Translations under genes and position numbers: made by a program | The notes under the pieces: generated by a model | Database searches by the model: none | What the model was told of the DNA's origin: nothing | The model's input: only the letters and a program-made list of their open reading frames with translations | From: Chloroflexota bacterium | GTDB taxonomy: Bacteria; Chloroflexota; Anaerolineae; J102 | Length of the DNA: 43,672 bases | Reading direction: 5' to 3' | Assembly (NCBI GenBank): GCA_013152585.1 | Contig: JAADGC010000069.1 | Location: 1 to 43,672 of the forward strand | In this document: piece by piece, positions 36,745 through 43,672 of the stretch | Position numbering within the stretch: position 1 is the first letter of the stretch | Layout of the letters: each line of letters starts with the position of its first letter

Positions 36745-37012
36745 GACAGAAGTATTCATTCAAGAAATTAATGTTACTGATGATGCGATTACGGCGTATC
36801 TAACGGATGGTCGTATGATAAGCGTGCCATTAGTATGGTCATGGCGATTATCAGAAGCTACTCCTGAGCAGCGGGCAAACTATCGGCTAATTGGTAATGG
36901 CGAAGGGGTACACTGGCCTGACATCGATGAAGATATTAGTGCAGAAGGTATGCTTTATGGAATTCCTGCTCGACGACCAACTGAGGAATCTTTTCGTTCC
37001 GTGAACCGCTAG
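36728..37012 (+). CDS. DUF2442-family protein
   Basis: 94 aa. DUF2442 features: ITAYLTDGRMISVPLVWSWRLSEATPEQRANYRLIGNGEGVHWPDIDEDIS. A ribosome binding site GAGG lies within the upstream gene. Overlap with DUF4160 implies coupled translation. Members bind partners or nucleic acid in some systems; function here unknown. Confidence 0.87.
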   Translation: MNTVVKTEVFIQEINVTDDAITAYLTDGRMISVPLVWSWRLSEATPEQRANYRLIGNGEGVHWPDIDEDISAEGMLYGIPARRPTEESFRSVNR

Positions 37013-37031
37013 ATTCTTCACTCCCGTTGGT

Positions 37032-37131
37032 CGTTCAGAATGACATAGAGGATTTTGTTTCTTAGTAGCGCAGCCGAAGGGAAGCTCGTCTTCGGCGAAC
37101 GAGCTTCCCTTCGCTATCGCTCAGGGTGACA
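37032..37131. repeat. dispersed repeat with 15-bp perfect hairpin
   Basis: CGTTCAGAATGACA (37032-37045, identical to 15-28). A perfect 15-bp stem CGAAGGGAAGCTCGT/ACGAGCTTCCCTTCG (37075-37089/37099-37113) with a 9-base loop follows, then TCAGGGTGACA (37121-37131). Two TCAGNNTGACA ends flank the hairpin like direct repeats. Confidence 0.6.
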
Positions 37132-37234
37132 CTTTACCCTCTATTTTCGGAGCAGATACGATCATAACTTGTAAAAGTGCTGTGTTGTGGAATGAGACAA
37201 TCGTAAAATGTAACTACTCAGCCATACCGCATCG

Positions 37235-38176
37235 TCATCCACGCCACCCTCTTCTTTGCAACGCCAGATAGCCGCTGACGACCACGATCACCAGTGCCGC
37301 GCCCAGCCATTGCGACGGCGCCACCAGTTGTTCGCCCAGCACCACGCCCGCCAGCAGCAAAGCCGAAACCAAACGCAGGGCGATAAAGCTGGTGATCAGC
37401 GCCGGCGTGATGCGGCTCATGGCCGTAATCTGCGACAGATTCCCGCCTACCTGGGGCAGGAGAATCACTGCCAGCACCGCCAGCCAACCCGTGCTCGACG
37501 CCCGGCCCCAGGCACTCCAGTCTTCGTGTGTGAGCACGGTGAGGATGAAAAAGGCCGTGGTCATAGCCAAACCCTGCTGAAACAAAATCATACCGCTGGT
37601 GGCGTGCCGGTGATGGCTACGGCGAATGAGATGGTAATGCACAGCAAACAACAGCAACGACACCAGGGCCACGGCGATACCCAAAACATCGCTAGCCGTG
37701 AAGCCGGCGCCAATGCTTGACCAATCTGGCACCAACATGAGCACGGCCCCGGCGGTTGCCAGTACCGCCGCCCGGTACGTAAAGGGCGGTGTCGGCTCCG
37801 CAAACACCCAGTTTCCCAACATGGCCACCGGAAACGGCGCCAGGATGCCGATCAGGCTCACCCACACAGCCTGCGTCAACGAAATCGACAGAATATTGGT
37901 GACCGAACGCGCCGCCACCACCACTGAAAACAACCACAAGACCTTTTGCTCCCGCACAACCTGCATAAATTGCTGCCGGCTGACATGTTCGCGCCAGCGC
38001 ATGATGCCAGCAGCAGTCAGCATCATCGCCATGGCCGCGATCATCACCAGGCCAAACTTGGGTACTTCGGCAATGGCACGCTTGCCAAACACCGGATAGC
38101 TGCCAATGAGAACATGGGCCAGAATTCCCAGTCCCACATAAGGCCATAGGCTCGCCTGCGCCTGCGACTTGTTCAC
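37235..38176 (-). CDS. EamA/DMT-family transporter (second of a tandem pair)
   Basis: 313 aa, ten predicted membrane helices in two EamA halves. Start GTG 38176, overlapping the upstream TGA as GTGA; the track ORF runs earlier without reason. It is clearly a paralogue of the upstream gene: PYVGLGILAHVLIGSYPVFGKRAIAEVPKFG against PYIWLGIAGHLIWGAYPVFAKRAVQEVPKFS. DMT transporters export or import small metabolites; the substrate is unknown, and the two may form a heterodimer. Confidence 0.9.
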   Translation of the reverse strand: MNKSQAQASLWPYVGLGILAHVLIGSYPVFGKRAIAEVPKFGLVMIAAMAMMLTAAGIMRWREHVSRQQFMQVVREQKVLWLFSVVVAARSVTNILSISLTQAVWVSLIGILAPFPVAMLGNWVFAEPTPPFTYRAAVLATAGAVLMLVPDWSSIGAGFTASDVLGIAVALVSLLLFAVHYHLIRRSHHRHATSGMILFQQGLAMTTAFFILTVLTHEDWSAWGRASSTGWLAVLAVILLPQVGGNLSQITAMSRITPALITSFIALRLVSALLLAGVVLGEQLVAPSQWLGAALVIVVVSGYLALQRRGWRG

Positions 38177-39123
38177 TCTCTTTGTAATTGCAGATAAAGG
38201 GATACGGTCAAAATCACCACCACAAAACCCAGCCACTGCCACGGAGTCTGCAGCCGCTCACCCAAAATCACCCATCCCAGCGCCAGCGCCGAGATCAGCC
38301 GCAATGCCATCATGTTCGTCACCAGCGCCGGTGAAACCCCGCTCAGAGCCGTAATCTGGATCAGGTTGCCGGCTACCTGCACCACAAAAATAACCGCCAG
38401 CACCGCCAGCCAGCCCGAGAACGATACCGTCTGCCAGGCAGACCAATCCTCGCCCGTCAGCCAAGATAACGCCACAAACACCGGCAAGGCAGCCAACCCC
38501 TGCTGGGCCATAATCATGCCGCGGCTGGCATGATGCAGATGACTGCGCCGCACCAACTGGAAATACATCGCCAGGGCCAACATCGAAACAACAGACGTGG
38601 CCAGCCCCAACAGGTCCCGCCCCGTAAAATTGGCACTCAATTGCGTCCAATCTTCCACCAGCACCAGGGCCGAACCCACGGTGCCCAGCACCAGGGCCCC
38701 GTACGTAAACCGCGGCGTGGGCTGATCGAACATCCAGGCGCCCAACAATGCCACCACAAAAGGCGCCATCAGGTTAATCAACTGCACCCACACGGCCCGC
38801 GTGAGGTCGATGGCAATGATGTTCGTCACCGAACGCAGCACAACGAACAAGGCCAACGCCCACAGCGTGTGCGTATGTGTTAGCGTGCGCACCATCTCCC
38901 GCCACGACAGACCATCACGCCGATGCGCCACCAGCAATCCGCCGCCGATGACCATCAGCCAGGCAAACACCAGCAGCGAAAACTTGGGCACCTCCTGCAC
39001 GGCGCGTTTGGCAAAGACAGGATACGCCCCCCAGATAAGATGACCAGCGATACCCAACCAAATATAGGGCCAGATGCTGGGACGAGATGGATGTGAGGGG
39101 AATGTTGCTGCCATGAAAAGCAC
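38173..39123 (-). CDS. EamA/DMT-family transporter (first of a tandem pair)
   Basis: 316 aa, ten membrane helices in two EamA repeats; ends PWQWLGFVVVILTVSLYLQLQRE, usual for the family. The start may be ATG 39123 or the inner MAATF at 39114. It overlaps the next gene by 4 bases (GTGA), so both are made together. Upstream lies a dispersed repeat region. Confidence 0.9.
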   Translation of the reverse strand: MLFMAATFPSHPSRPSIWPYIWLGIAGHLIWGAYPVFAKRAVQEVPKFSLLVFAWLMVIGGGLLVAHRRDGLSWREMVRTLTHTHTLWALALFVVLRSVTNIIAIDLTRAVWVQLINLMAPFVVALLGAWMFDQPTPRFTYGALVLGTVGSALVLVEDWTQLSANFTGRDLLGLATSVVSMLALAMYFQLVRRSHLHHASRGMIMAQQGLAALPVFVALSWLTGEDWSAWQTVSFSGWLAVLAVIFVVQVAGNLIQITALSGVSPALVTNMMALRLISALALGWVILGERLQTPWQWLGFVVVILTVSLYLQLQRE

Positions 39124-39147
39124 CTATAAAATCCAATGAACAAGAAT

Positions 39148-39168
39148 GGCTCTTTTTGATTCCGTGGG
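39148..39168. repeat. dispersed repeat, copy 2 of 2 (GGCTCTTTTTGATTCCGTGGG)
   Basis: 19 of 21 positions identical to 16549-16569. Directly followed by the paired-palindrome element. Confidence 0.45.
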
Positions 39169-39181
39169 GGTCGCAATTCAG

Positions 39182-39244
39182 ACCTCCGGAGGTGGCTAAA
39201 AACACTCCGCTTGGGCGAAAATGTCCTGGTCACCTTCCGGAGGT
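39182..39244. repeat. paired-palindrome dispersed element, copy 2
   Basis: ACCTCCGGAGGT (39182-39193) and ACCTTCCGGAGGT (39232-39244), starts exactly 50 bases apart, the same geometry as 30277-30339. The spacers are only loosely similar. It lies in the 299-base gap (39124-39422), which otherwise holds only the upstream sequence of the next gene. Confidence 0.6.
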
Positions 39245-39422
39245 CACTGTGAGACCCTCTGAAATGCGGTTGAACCACAAGAATCAACCTGGCAATAGTA
39301 CACCAAGTATGAAAGCACCAGGTAATTCAGACAATTAAAAATGTTCGCGGCCAAGGTCTTGTCTTTCTTCATCTCCCCCTCCGGGGTGTATACTATCGTC
39401 TAAATCCCACGCAGCTTGAACC

Positions 39423-41156
39423 ATGAACCGCCGCCTGCTTGCCTTCCCCCCACTCCTACTCCCCATTCCCATGAACACCCCACCACCAACTCCTGCCACC
39501 CGTCCCCGCGTCTGGGTCTTTGGCCTCGACGGCGTGCCCTGGACGCTCCTGCAACCATGGATTGACCAGGGTCATCTGCCCACTTTGGCCAAACTGCAGG
39601 AGCAGGGTGCCTGGGGCGGCCTGCGTTCCACCATCCAGTTTCTCACTGCCGTCGCCTGGTCCAGTTTCATCACCGGCCTCAACCCTGGCAAACATGGCGT
39701 CTTCGACTTTTCCCGCCGCATCCCCGGCACCTACGAGCAGGAACTCACCAATGCGGCCCGGCGCTCGGGCCGCAGCTTGTGGCGGATTCTATCGGATGCC
39801 GGGCGCCGTGTGGGTGTGGTCAACGTCCCCATGACCTTCCCGCCGGAACCGGTCAACGGCTTTTTGATCTCCGGCCTCGACACTCCCGGCCTCGATTCTG
39901 CCTACGCCTACCCGCCGGAACTTAAATCCGCAGTCAACGATGTTCACTTCATCGCCGTCAGCACCGTGGGCAAATCACACGCGCAATACCTGAAGGAGAC
40001 GCTGGAAGGCGTAGACAAGCGCTTCGAGTTGCTGCGCCGTACCCTGAATCGGGAAGCGTTGGATTTTTACATGTGGGTGGTGATGGAGACGGACGCCATC
40101 CAGCACTGCTCGTGGCATCTGCTTTCTGACCCCGATCAGCCCAATCATGACGCCATCCTGCAGGTGTACAAGCGCATCGACCAGCATCTGGCCGGCATCA
40201 TCGAAGAGCTGCCCCCTGACGTGACCTTGTTCGTGATGTCGGATCACGGCGCCGGCCCCATCGTCAAAACCGTCTATCTGGATCGCTGGCTGGCCCAAAA
40301 AGGCTGGCTGCGCTACAAAAAGGGCGCCGAGCTGACGCTGATGGACCGGGGCCGCCACGTGGCCCGGATTGTGGTCAAACAAACTCTGTATCTGGCGCAA
40401 CGCTTCCTGCCCGTAGCCGTCAAAGGCTTTCTCAAGCGTTTCTCGGGCGCCCACGCCGCCATCGACACCTTTATCGAAAAAGCAGATTACGACTGGGCCC
40501 ATAGCCTTGCCTATGCCACCGGCAATCTTGGCAACATCAACCTCAATATCAAGGGCCGGGATGCCCAAGGCGTGATCGAGCCGGAGGCGACCGAACAGAT
40601 GATCGCCGATATCACCGCCGCTCTGCATGAATTACGCGATCCCGACACGGGTGAAAAGATGGTCGCCGAAGTCATGCGCCGCCAAGACATCTATACCGGC
40701 GATCAAATCGAACGTGCTCCCGACCTGCTGATCCGCTGGGTCGATGACAAATATCTGGGGACCAAGGATTACGAAGGTCACCCCGACGGCCCCATTTTCG
40801 GCCACAAACAAAAATTCGGGCGGTATGGCGCCGCGTATGCCCTGGATCAGACAGGCACCCACATCATCGAAGGCATCTGTCTCATGGTCGGCCATGGGGT
40901 GCGGGCCCACGCCCGTCTGCAAGATGCCCAGCTCATCGATCTGGCCCCCACCGTCCTGCATCTGCTCGATGTGCCCATTCCGCGGGCCATGGATGGCCGG
41001 GTGCTGACCGAAGCCCTGACAGATGAATTCGCCCGAAAACCCATCCAATACGAAGAAGATGATCAGGATCTGGGCGGGGGCGCTTCCTTTGAACTCAGCG
41101 CCGAGGATGAAGAGGCTATTCGGGCCCGGTTGCAAGGCCTGGGCTACGTGGCTTGA
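39423..41156 (+). CDS. alkaline-phosphatase-superfamily (type I phosphodiesterase/nucleotide pyrophosphatase-like) enzyme
   Basis: 577 aa (561 if ATG 39471 is used). The N-terminal metal site Asp is in VWVFGLDGVPW. The nucleophile region is LTAVAWSSFITGLNPGKHGVFDF, where the Thr is the likely nucleophile. MSDHGAG in mid-protein supplies metal-binding Asp and His. IFGHKQKFGRYG and LAPTVLHLLDVPIPRAMDGR are C-terminal family features. Cytosolic by sequence, no signal peptide. Relatives hydrolyse phosphodiesters, and similar genes often sit in surface-glycan loci. It is followed by a GT2 gene with a 1-base TGATG overlap. A TATACT box lies at 39389-39394. Substrate unknown. Confidence 0.88.
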   Translation: MNRRLLAFPPLLLPIPMNTPPPTPATRPRVWVFGLDGVPWTLLQPWIDQGHLPTLAKLQEQGAWGGLRSTIQFLTAVAWSSFITGLNPGKHGVFDFSRRIPGTYEQELTNAARRSGRSLWRILSDAGRRVGVVNVPMTFPPEPVNGFLISGLDTPGLDSAYAYPPELKSAVNDVHFIAVSTVGKSHAQYLKETLEGVDKRFELLRRTLNREALDFYMWVVMETDAIQHCSWHLLSDPDQPNHDAILQVYKRIDQHLAGIIEELPPDVTLFVMSDHGAGPIVKTVYLDRWLAQKGWLRYKKGAELTLMDRGRHVARIVVKQTLYLAQRFLPVAVKGFLKRFSGAHAAIDTFIEKADYDWAHSLAYATGNLGNINLNIKGRDAQGVIEPEATEQMIADITAALHELRDPDTGEKMVAEVMRRQDIYTGDQIERAPDLLIRWVDDKYLGTKDYEGHPDGPIFGHKQKFGRYGAAYALDQTGTHIIEGICLMVGHGVRAHARLQDAQLIDLAPTVLHLLDVPIPRAMDGRVLTEALTDEFARKPIQYEEDDQDLGGGASFELSAEDEEAIRARLQGLGYVA

Positions 41157-42166
41157 TGGGGCGGGTTATGCCCACAGATGTCCTCGATCTGACGGTGATC
41201 ATCGTCAACTGGAATGCCGGTGCCTTTTTGCCGGCCGCCTTGTGTTCGCTTTTTGCGGCGCAAGGCGACCTGAACATGGATGTGCTGCTGGTAGACAACG
41301 CTTCCACCGATGAGAGCGTGGCCTGGGTGCGGCAGCATTATCCGCAGGTGCAGATCATTGCCAACGATAGCAATCGTGGCTTTGCTGCCGCCAACAATCA
41401 AGGCATTGCCCGGGCGCGCGGGCGTATTATCCTTCTGCTCAACCCCGACACCGAACTGCCCCCCGATGCCCTACGCCACATGCTTGATTTCTTGCGGCAG
41501 CATCCCCGGGTGGGCGTGGTGGGACCGCAACTACATGGCGAACGCGGCAAAATTCAGGGCGGAGCAGCGGGTTATGATCCCTCGCCGCGCACGATCTTCC
41601 ATTATGCCACCTTTTTGTACCGGTTGTTCCCCCGCCATTTCCGCGGTTTGTGGCTGGCGCAGACGCTGTATCAGCAGGCTCAGCCCATCGAGGTCGACTG
41701 GGTGTCGGGGGCCAGTATGTTTGTGCGGGCGCAGGCCGTGGCTCGGGCAGGGATGATGGATGAACGGTATTTTATGTATTCGGAAGATGTGGAATGGTGC
41801 CGTCGCATCCGGCAGCATGGCTTTCGGGTGATGTGTTATCCGGCAGTGGCCGTCACGCATCATATCGGCGGCAGCGCCCGCCAACTGGGCGCTGATTTTC
41901 ATGCTCACAATATCGATTCGCTCGATATTGATCTGCGCCGCCGTTACGGCTTTGCCACCGTGGCGCTGATGCACTTGTTCGGCGCTTTGGGCTTTATGTT
42001 GCGCTATGGGTTATACGAATGGGAATGGCTACGTTGGCGCAATCCCGTGTTCCGGGAATTGCGTAATCTGTGGGCGGCATGTATCAAGACCAGTCTGATC
42101 CGTATGCTGCGCCCGGCTCCCCACCACCAACCAATCCCCGACCGGCAGGATGCACGTTTTGCATGA
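41156..42166 (+). CDS. family 2 glycosyltransferase (rhamnosyltransferase-like)
   Basis: 336 aa. GT-A fold with TVIIVNWNAGAFLPAAL at the N-terminus, VDNASTDES, SNRGFAAANNQG and the metal-binding LLLNPDTELP. The acceptor region is VSGASMFVRAQAV and FMYSEDVEWCRRIRQHG, as in WbbL/RfbF-like enzymes. Hydrophobic C-terminal stretch for membrane association. ATG 41156 overlaps the preceding stop by one base, and the stop overlaps the flippase start as ATGA, so three proteins are coupled. It adds a sugar (possibly deoxyhexose) to a lipid-linked glycan. Confidence 0.93.
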   Translation: MGRVMPTDVLDLTVIIVNWNAGAFLPAALCSLFAAQGDLNMDVLLVDNASTDESVAWVRQHYPQVQIIANDSNRGFAAANNQGIARARGRIILLLNPDTELPPDALRHMLDFLRQHPRVGVVGPQLHGERGKIQGGAAGYDPSPRTIFHYATFLYRLFPRHFRGLWLAQTLYQQAQPIEVDWVSGASMFVRAQAVARAGMMDERYFMYSEDVEWCRRIRQHGFRVMCYPAVAVTHHIGGSARQLGADFHAHNIDSLDIDLRRRYGFATVALMHLFGALGFMLRYGLYEWEWLRWRNPVFRELRNLWAACIKTSLIRMLRPAPHHQPIPDRQDARFA

Positions 42167-43584
42167 ACACAACCCGATCGGTAGCGCGCAACACGCTGTT
42201 TCTCAGTGCGGCCCAGGGGATTCGCATCCTGCTGGCTTTTGTGCTCATCCTCTACATCGCCAATGTGTATGGGGCGGTATGGCAGGGAAAGTTCAGTATC
42301 TTGTTGGCGTTCTTGAATATCTTTCAGGTGCTGGCATCATTTGGATTGCCGCGGCTGATTACGCGCGAGGTGGCGCGCGATTATGCCGCCAGCAACCGCT
42401 ATTTCTGGGCGGGTCTGCTGGCGCAGGGCAGTACGACGGTGATTTTTATGGTGGCCATGGTGGGCATCGTGGCGCTCATGCCCTACCCCGCGGATACGAA
42501 GACGATGCTGCGGCTGGCAGTGCTGGCGCTGCCGTTATTCACCTTCTATTCGGTGGCAGGGGCTTTGCTGCGCGCACACGAAAACATGCAGTTCCTGGTG
42601 TTCGCCGAAGTGCTGAGCTCGGTAGCGCAGTTGGCCGTGGCGGTTGTGCTGCTGGCGCATGGCGGCGGCGTGATGGCCTTGGCGGCCATTCGCATTGCCG
42701 GCATTGGCCTGGCAGCGGCCACCGTCGTAGGATCTACCATCCGTTTGGGCTACATCCGCCATCCCCAAATCGACCTGACTTTTGCCCGCACGTTGCTGCG
42801 CCGGTCCTATGAGTTTTTTGGCATGGCGGCGCTGGACGCTTTCTTGCAGCGTCTGGATGTGTTGGTACTGTCTGTGGTGGCGGGCGAGGCGGCCACAGGC
42901 ATTTATGATGCCGCATTCCAACTGGTGAAGGTGCTGATGACGCTGGTGTTGTCGTTCACCGATGCCGTATACCCGGCGATTTCACGGCTGTACGTACAGG
43001 CCAAAGATCGTTTTTCCCTGGCCACGGGCAAGGCCTTGCAATACGGCTTTGTGCTCTTGTTGCCGGTGGCAGCGGGAACCACGGTGCTGGCACCCAAGAT
43101 CATTGCTTTGTTGTATAAGCGCCCGGCCTATGGCGCCGCGGCGGATATTCTGGCGCTGCTGAGTTGGGCGCTGCTGGCTTATTTCGCCCAGATTCTGCTT
43201 ACGCGCACGCTGATGGCCGGGGATCGGCCTGGTGCAGCCATGCGCGTGGAGGCGGTAATGGTGGGTGTGGCCGTGGTGTTGCTGCCGCTTCTCAGCTCTC
43301 GGGTGGGGGGGCAGGGCACGGCCTGGGGATTGATGGGAGTGTATGGGGTGGGGGCACTGCTGGCCTGGCGCGCCAGCGCTGATTATGGGCTTCCGTTCGG
43401 ATTACGCTGTTTGGGGCGCCCGGCGTTGGCGGCGGCGATCATGGCAACCGCGCTTTTCTTTCTCCCTGGCATCTCTCTATGGCTGGCCATCCCCCTGGGG
43501 GCGTTGCTGTACGGGCTCTTTGCCCTGGGCCTGGGCGTGTTCGATAGCGGGGATATGCAGGTGTTGCGGGCGTTACGCAAATAA
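42163..43584 (+). CDS. Wzx-like polysaccharide flippase (MOP superfamily)
   Basis: 473 aa from ATG 42163 (MNTTRSVARNTLFLS), which overlaps the GT2 stop by 4 bases (ATGA). The longer track ORF start lies within the GT2 gene and is rejected. About 12-14 membrane helices, with N-terminal SAAQGIRILLAFVLILYIANVYG and GLPRLITREVARD as in polysaccharide biosynthesis (PF01943-type) proteins. It moves lipid-linked oligosaccharide across the membrane. Together with the glycosyltransferase and the phosphodiesterase-like enzyme it forms a surface-glycan module; a polymerase gene is not in the window. Confidence 0.93.
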   Translation: MNTTRSVARNTLFLSAAQGIRILLAFVLILYIANVYGAVWQGKFSILLAFLNIFQVLASFGLPRLITREVARDYAASNRYFWAGLLAQGSTTVIFMVAMVGIVALMPYPADTKTMLRLAVLALPLFTFYSVAGALLRAHENMQFLVFAEVLSSVAQLAVAVVLLAHGGGVMALAAIRIAGIGLAAATVVGSTIRLGYIRHPQIDLTFARTLLRRSYEFFGMAALDAFLQRLDVLVLSVVAGEAATGIYDAAFQLVKVLMTLVLSFTDAVYPAISRLYVQAKDRFSLATGKALQYGFVLLLPVAAGTTVLAPKIIALLYKRPAYGAAADILALLSWALLAYFAQILLTRTLMAGDRPGAAMRVEAVMVGVAVVLLPLLSSRVGGQGTAWGLMGVYGVGALLAWRASADYGLPFGLRCLGRPALAAAIMATALFFLPGISLWLAIPLGALLYGLFALGLGVFDSGDMQVLRALRK

Positions 43585-43672
43585 GTCGGGTTCAGCCTTA
43601 GGTAGCGTCCAGGAATAACTTTCCTTTTTAGGGCTGACGTTGGCCGAGGTTACCCTTCACTGCGCTCGAGGG
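43585..43672. other. window end, non-coding
   Basis: 88 bases after the flippase stop. The last 20 bases CCCTTCACTGCGCTCGAGGG resemble the CCCTTCGxCTxCGCTCAGG repeat family seen at 16494 and 37108. No terminator with a T tract was found. Confidence 0.4.

Overview
The window reads as a chromosomal segment of a GC-rich member of the Chloroflexota (Anaerolineae/Caldilineae-like). This is inferred from four things. There is an archaeal-style mevalonate operon, and alternative mevalonate pathways are known in this phylum. A very long secreted repeat protein has a Thr/Pro-rich stalk and a short C-terminal 'xxPLI' tail. There are large DUF2723-type membrane proteins. There are many dispersed palindromic intergenic repeats. 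No plasmid, phage, IS transposase or CRISPR array is visible.

Layout, left to right. A tRNA-Glu(CTC) with a perfect consensus promoter sits at 132-300. On the minus strand follow the mevalonate genes HMG-CoA reductase (class II), HMG-CoA synthase, thiolase and a DUF35 partner (365-4462). Upstream is a three-gene set of membrane subunits related to complex I/Mrp antiporters (4626-8287), then a ~1320-residue surface protein (8451-12417) that carries one frameshift. Next come a polyprenyl-phosphate sugar-1-phosphate transferase (12879-14297) and, divergent from it, a 7TM-type histidine kinase (14559-16391). A plus-strand operon (16920-20659) encodes a FabL-like SDR, a PIG-L deacetylase, a small helical protein, 3-hydroxyacyl-CoA dehydrogenase and a GNAT acetyltransferase. 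A DUF1905 gene lies convergent to it.

The centre (21498-31859) is a minus-strand array of seven radical SAM genes: five with an N-terminal cobalamin-binding-type domain and two of SPASM type. A 68-aa protein is embedded among them. The array is headed by a perfect TTGACA-N17-TATAAT promoter whose -35 box abuts a 28-bp perfect palindrome with a LacI-family-like core. This is the most likely undescribed system in the window; its product is unknown.

The right third holds rtcB, a helical hypothetical protein, a DUF2723 membrane protein, an AT-rich DUF4160/DUF2442 pair that looks transferred, and two tandem EamA transporters. It ends with a translationally coupled plus-strand glycan module: an alkaline-phosphatase-superfamily enzyme, a GT2 glycosyltransferase and a Wzx-like flippase. 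Intergenic regions carry several families of dispersed inverted repeats, two of which occur more than once in the window.
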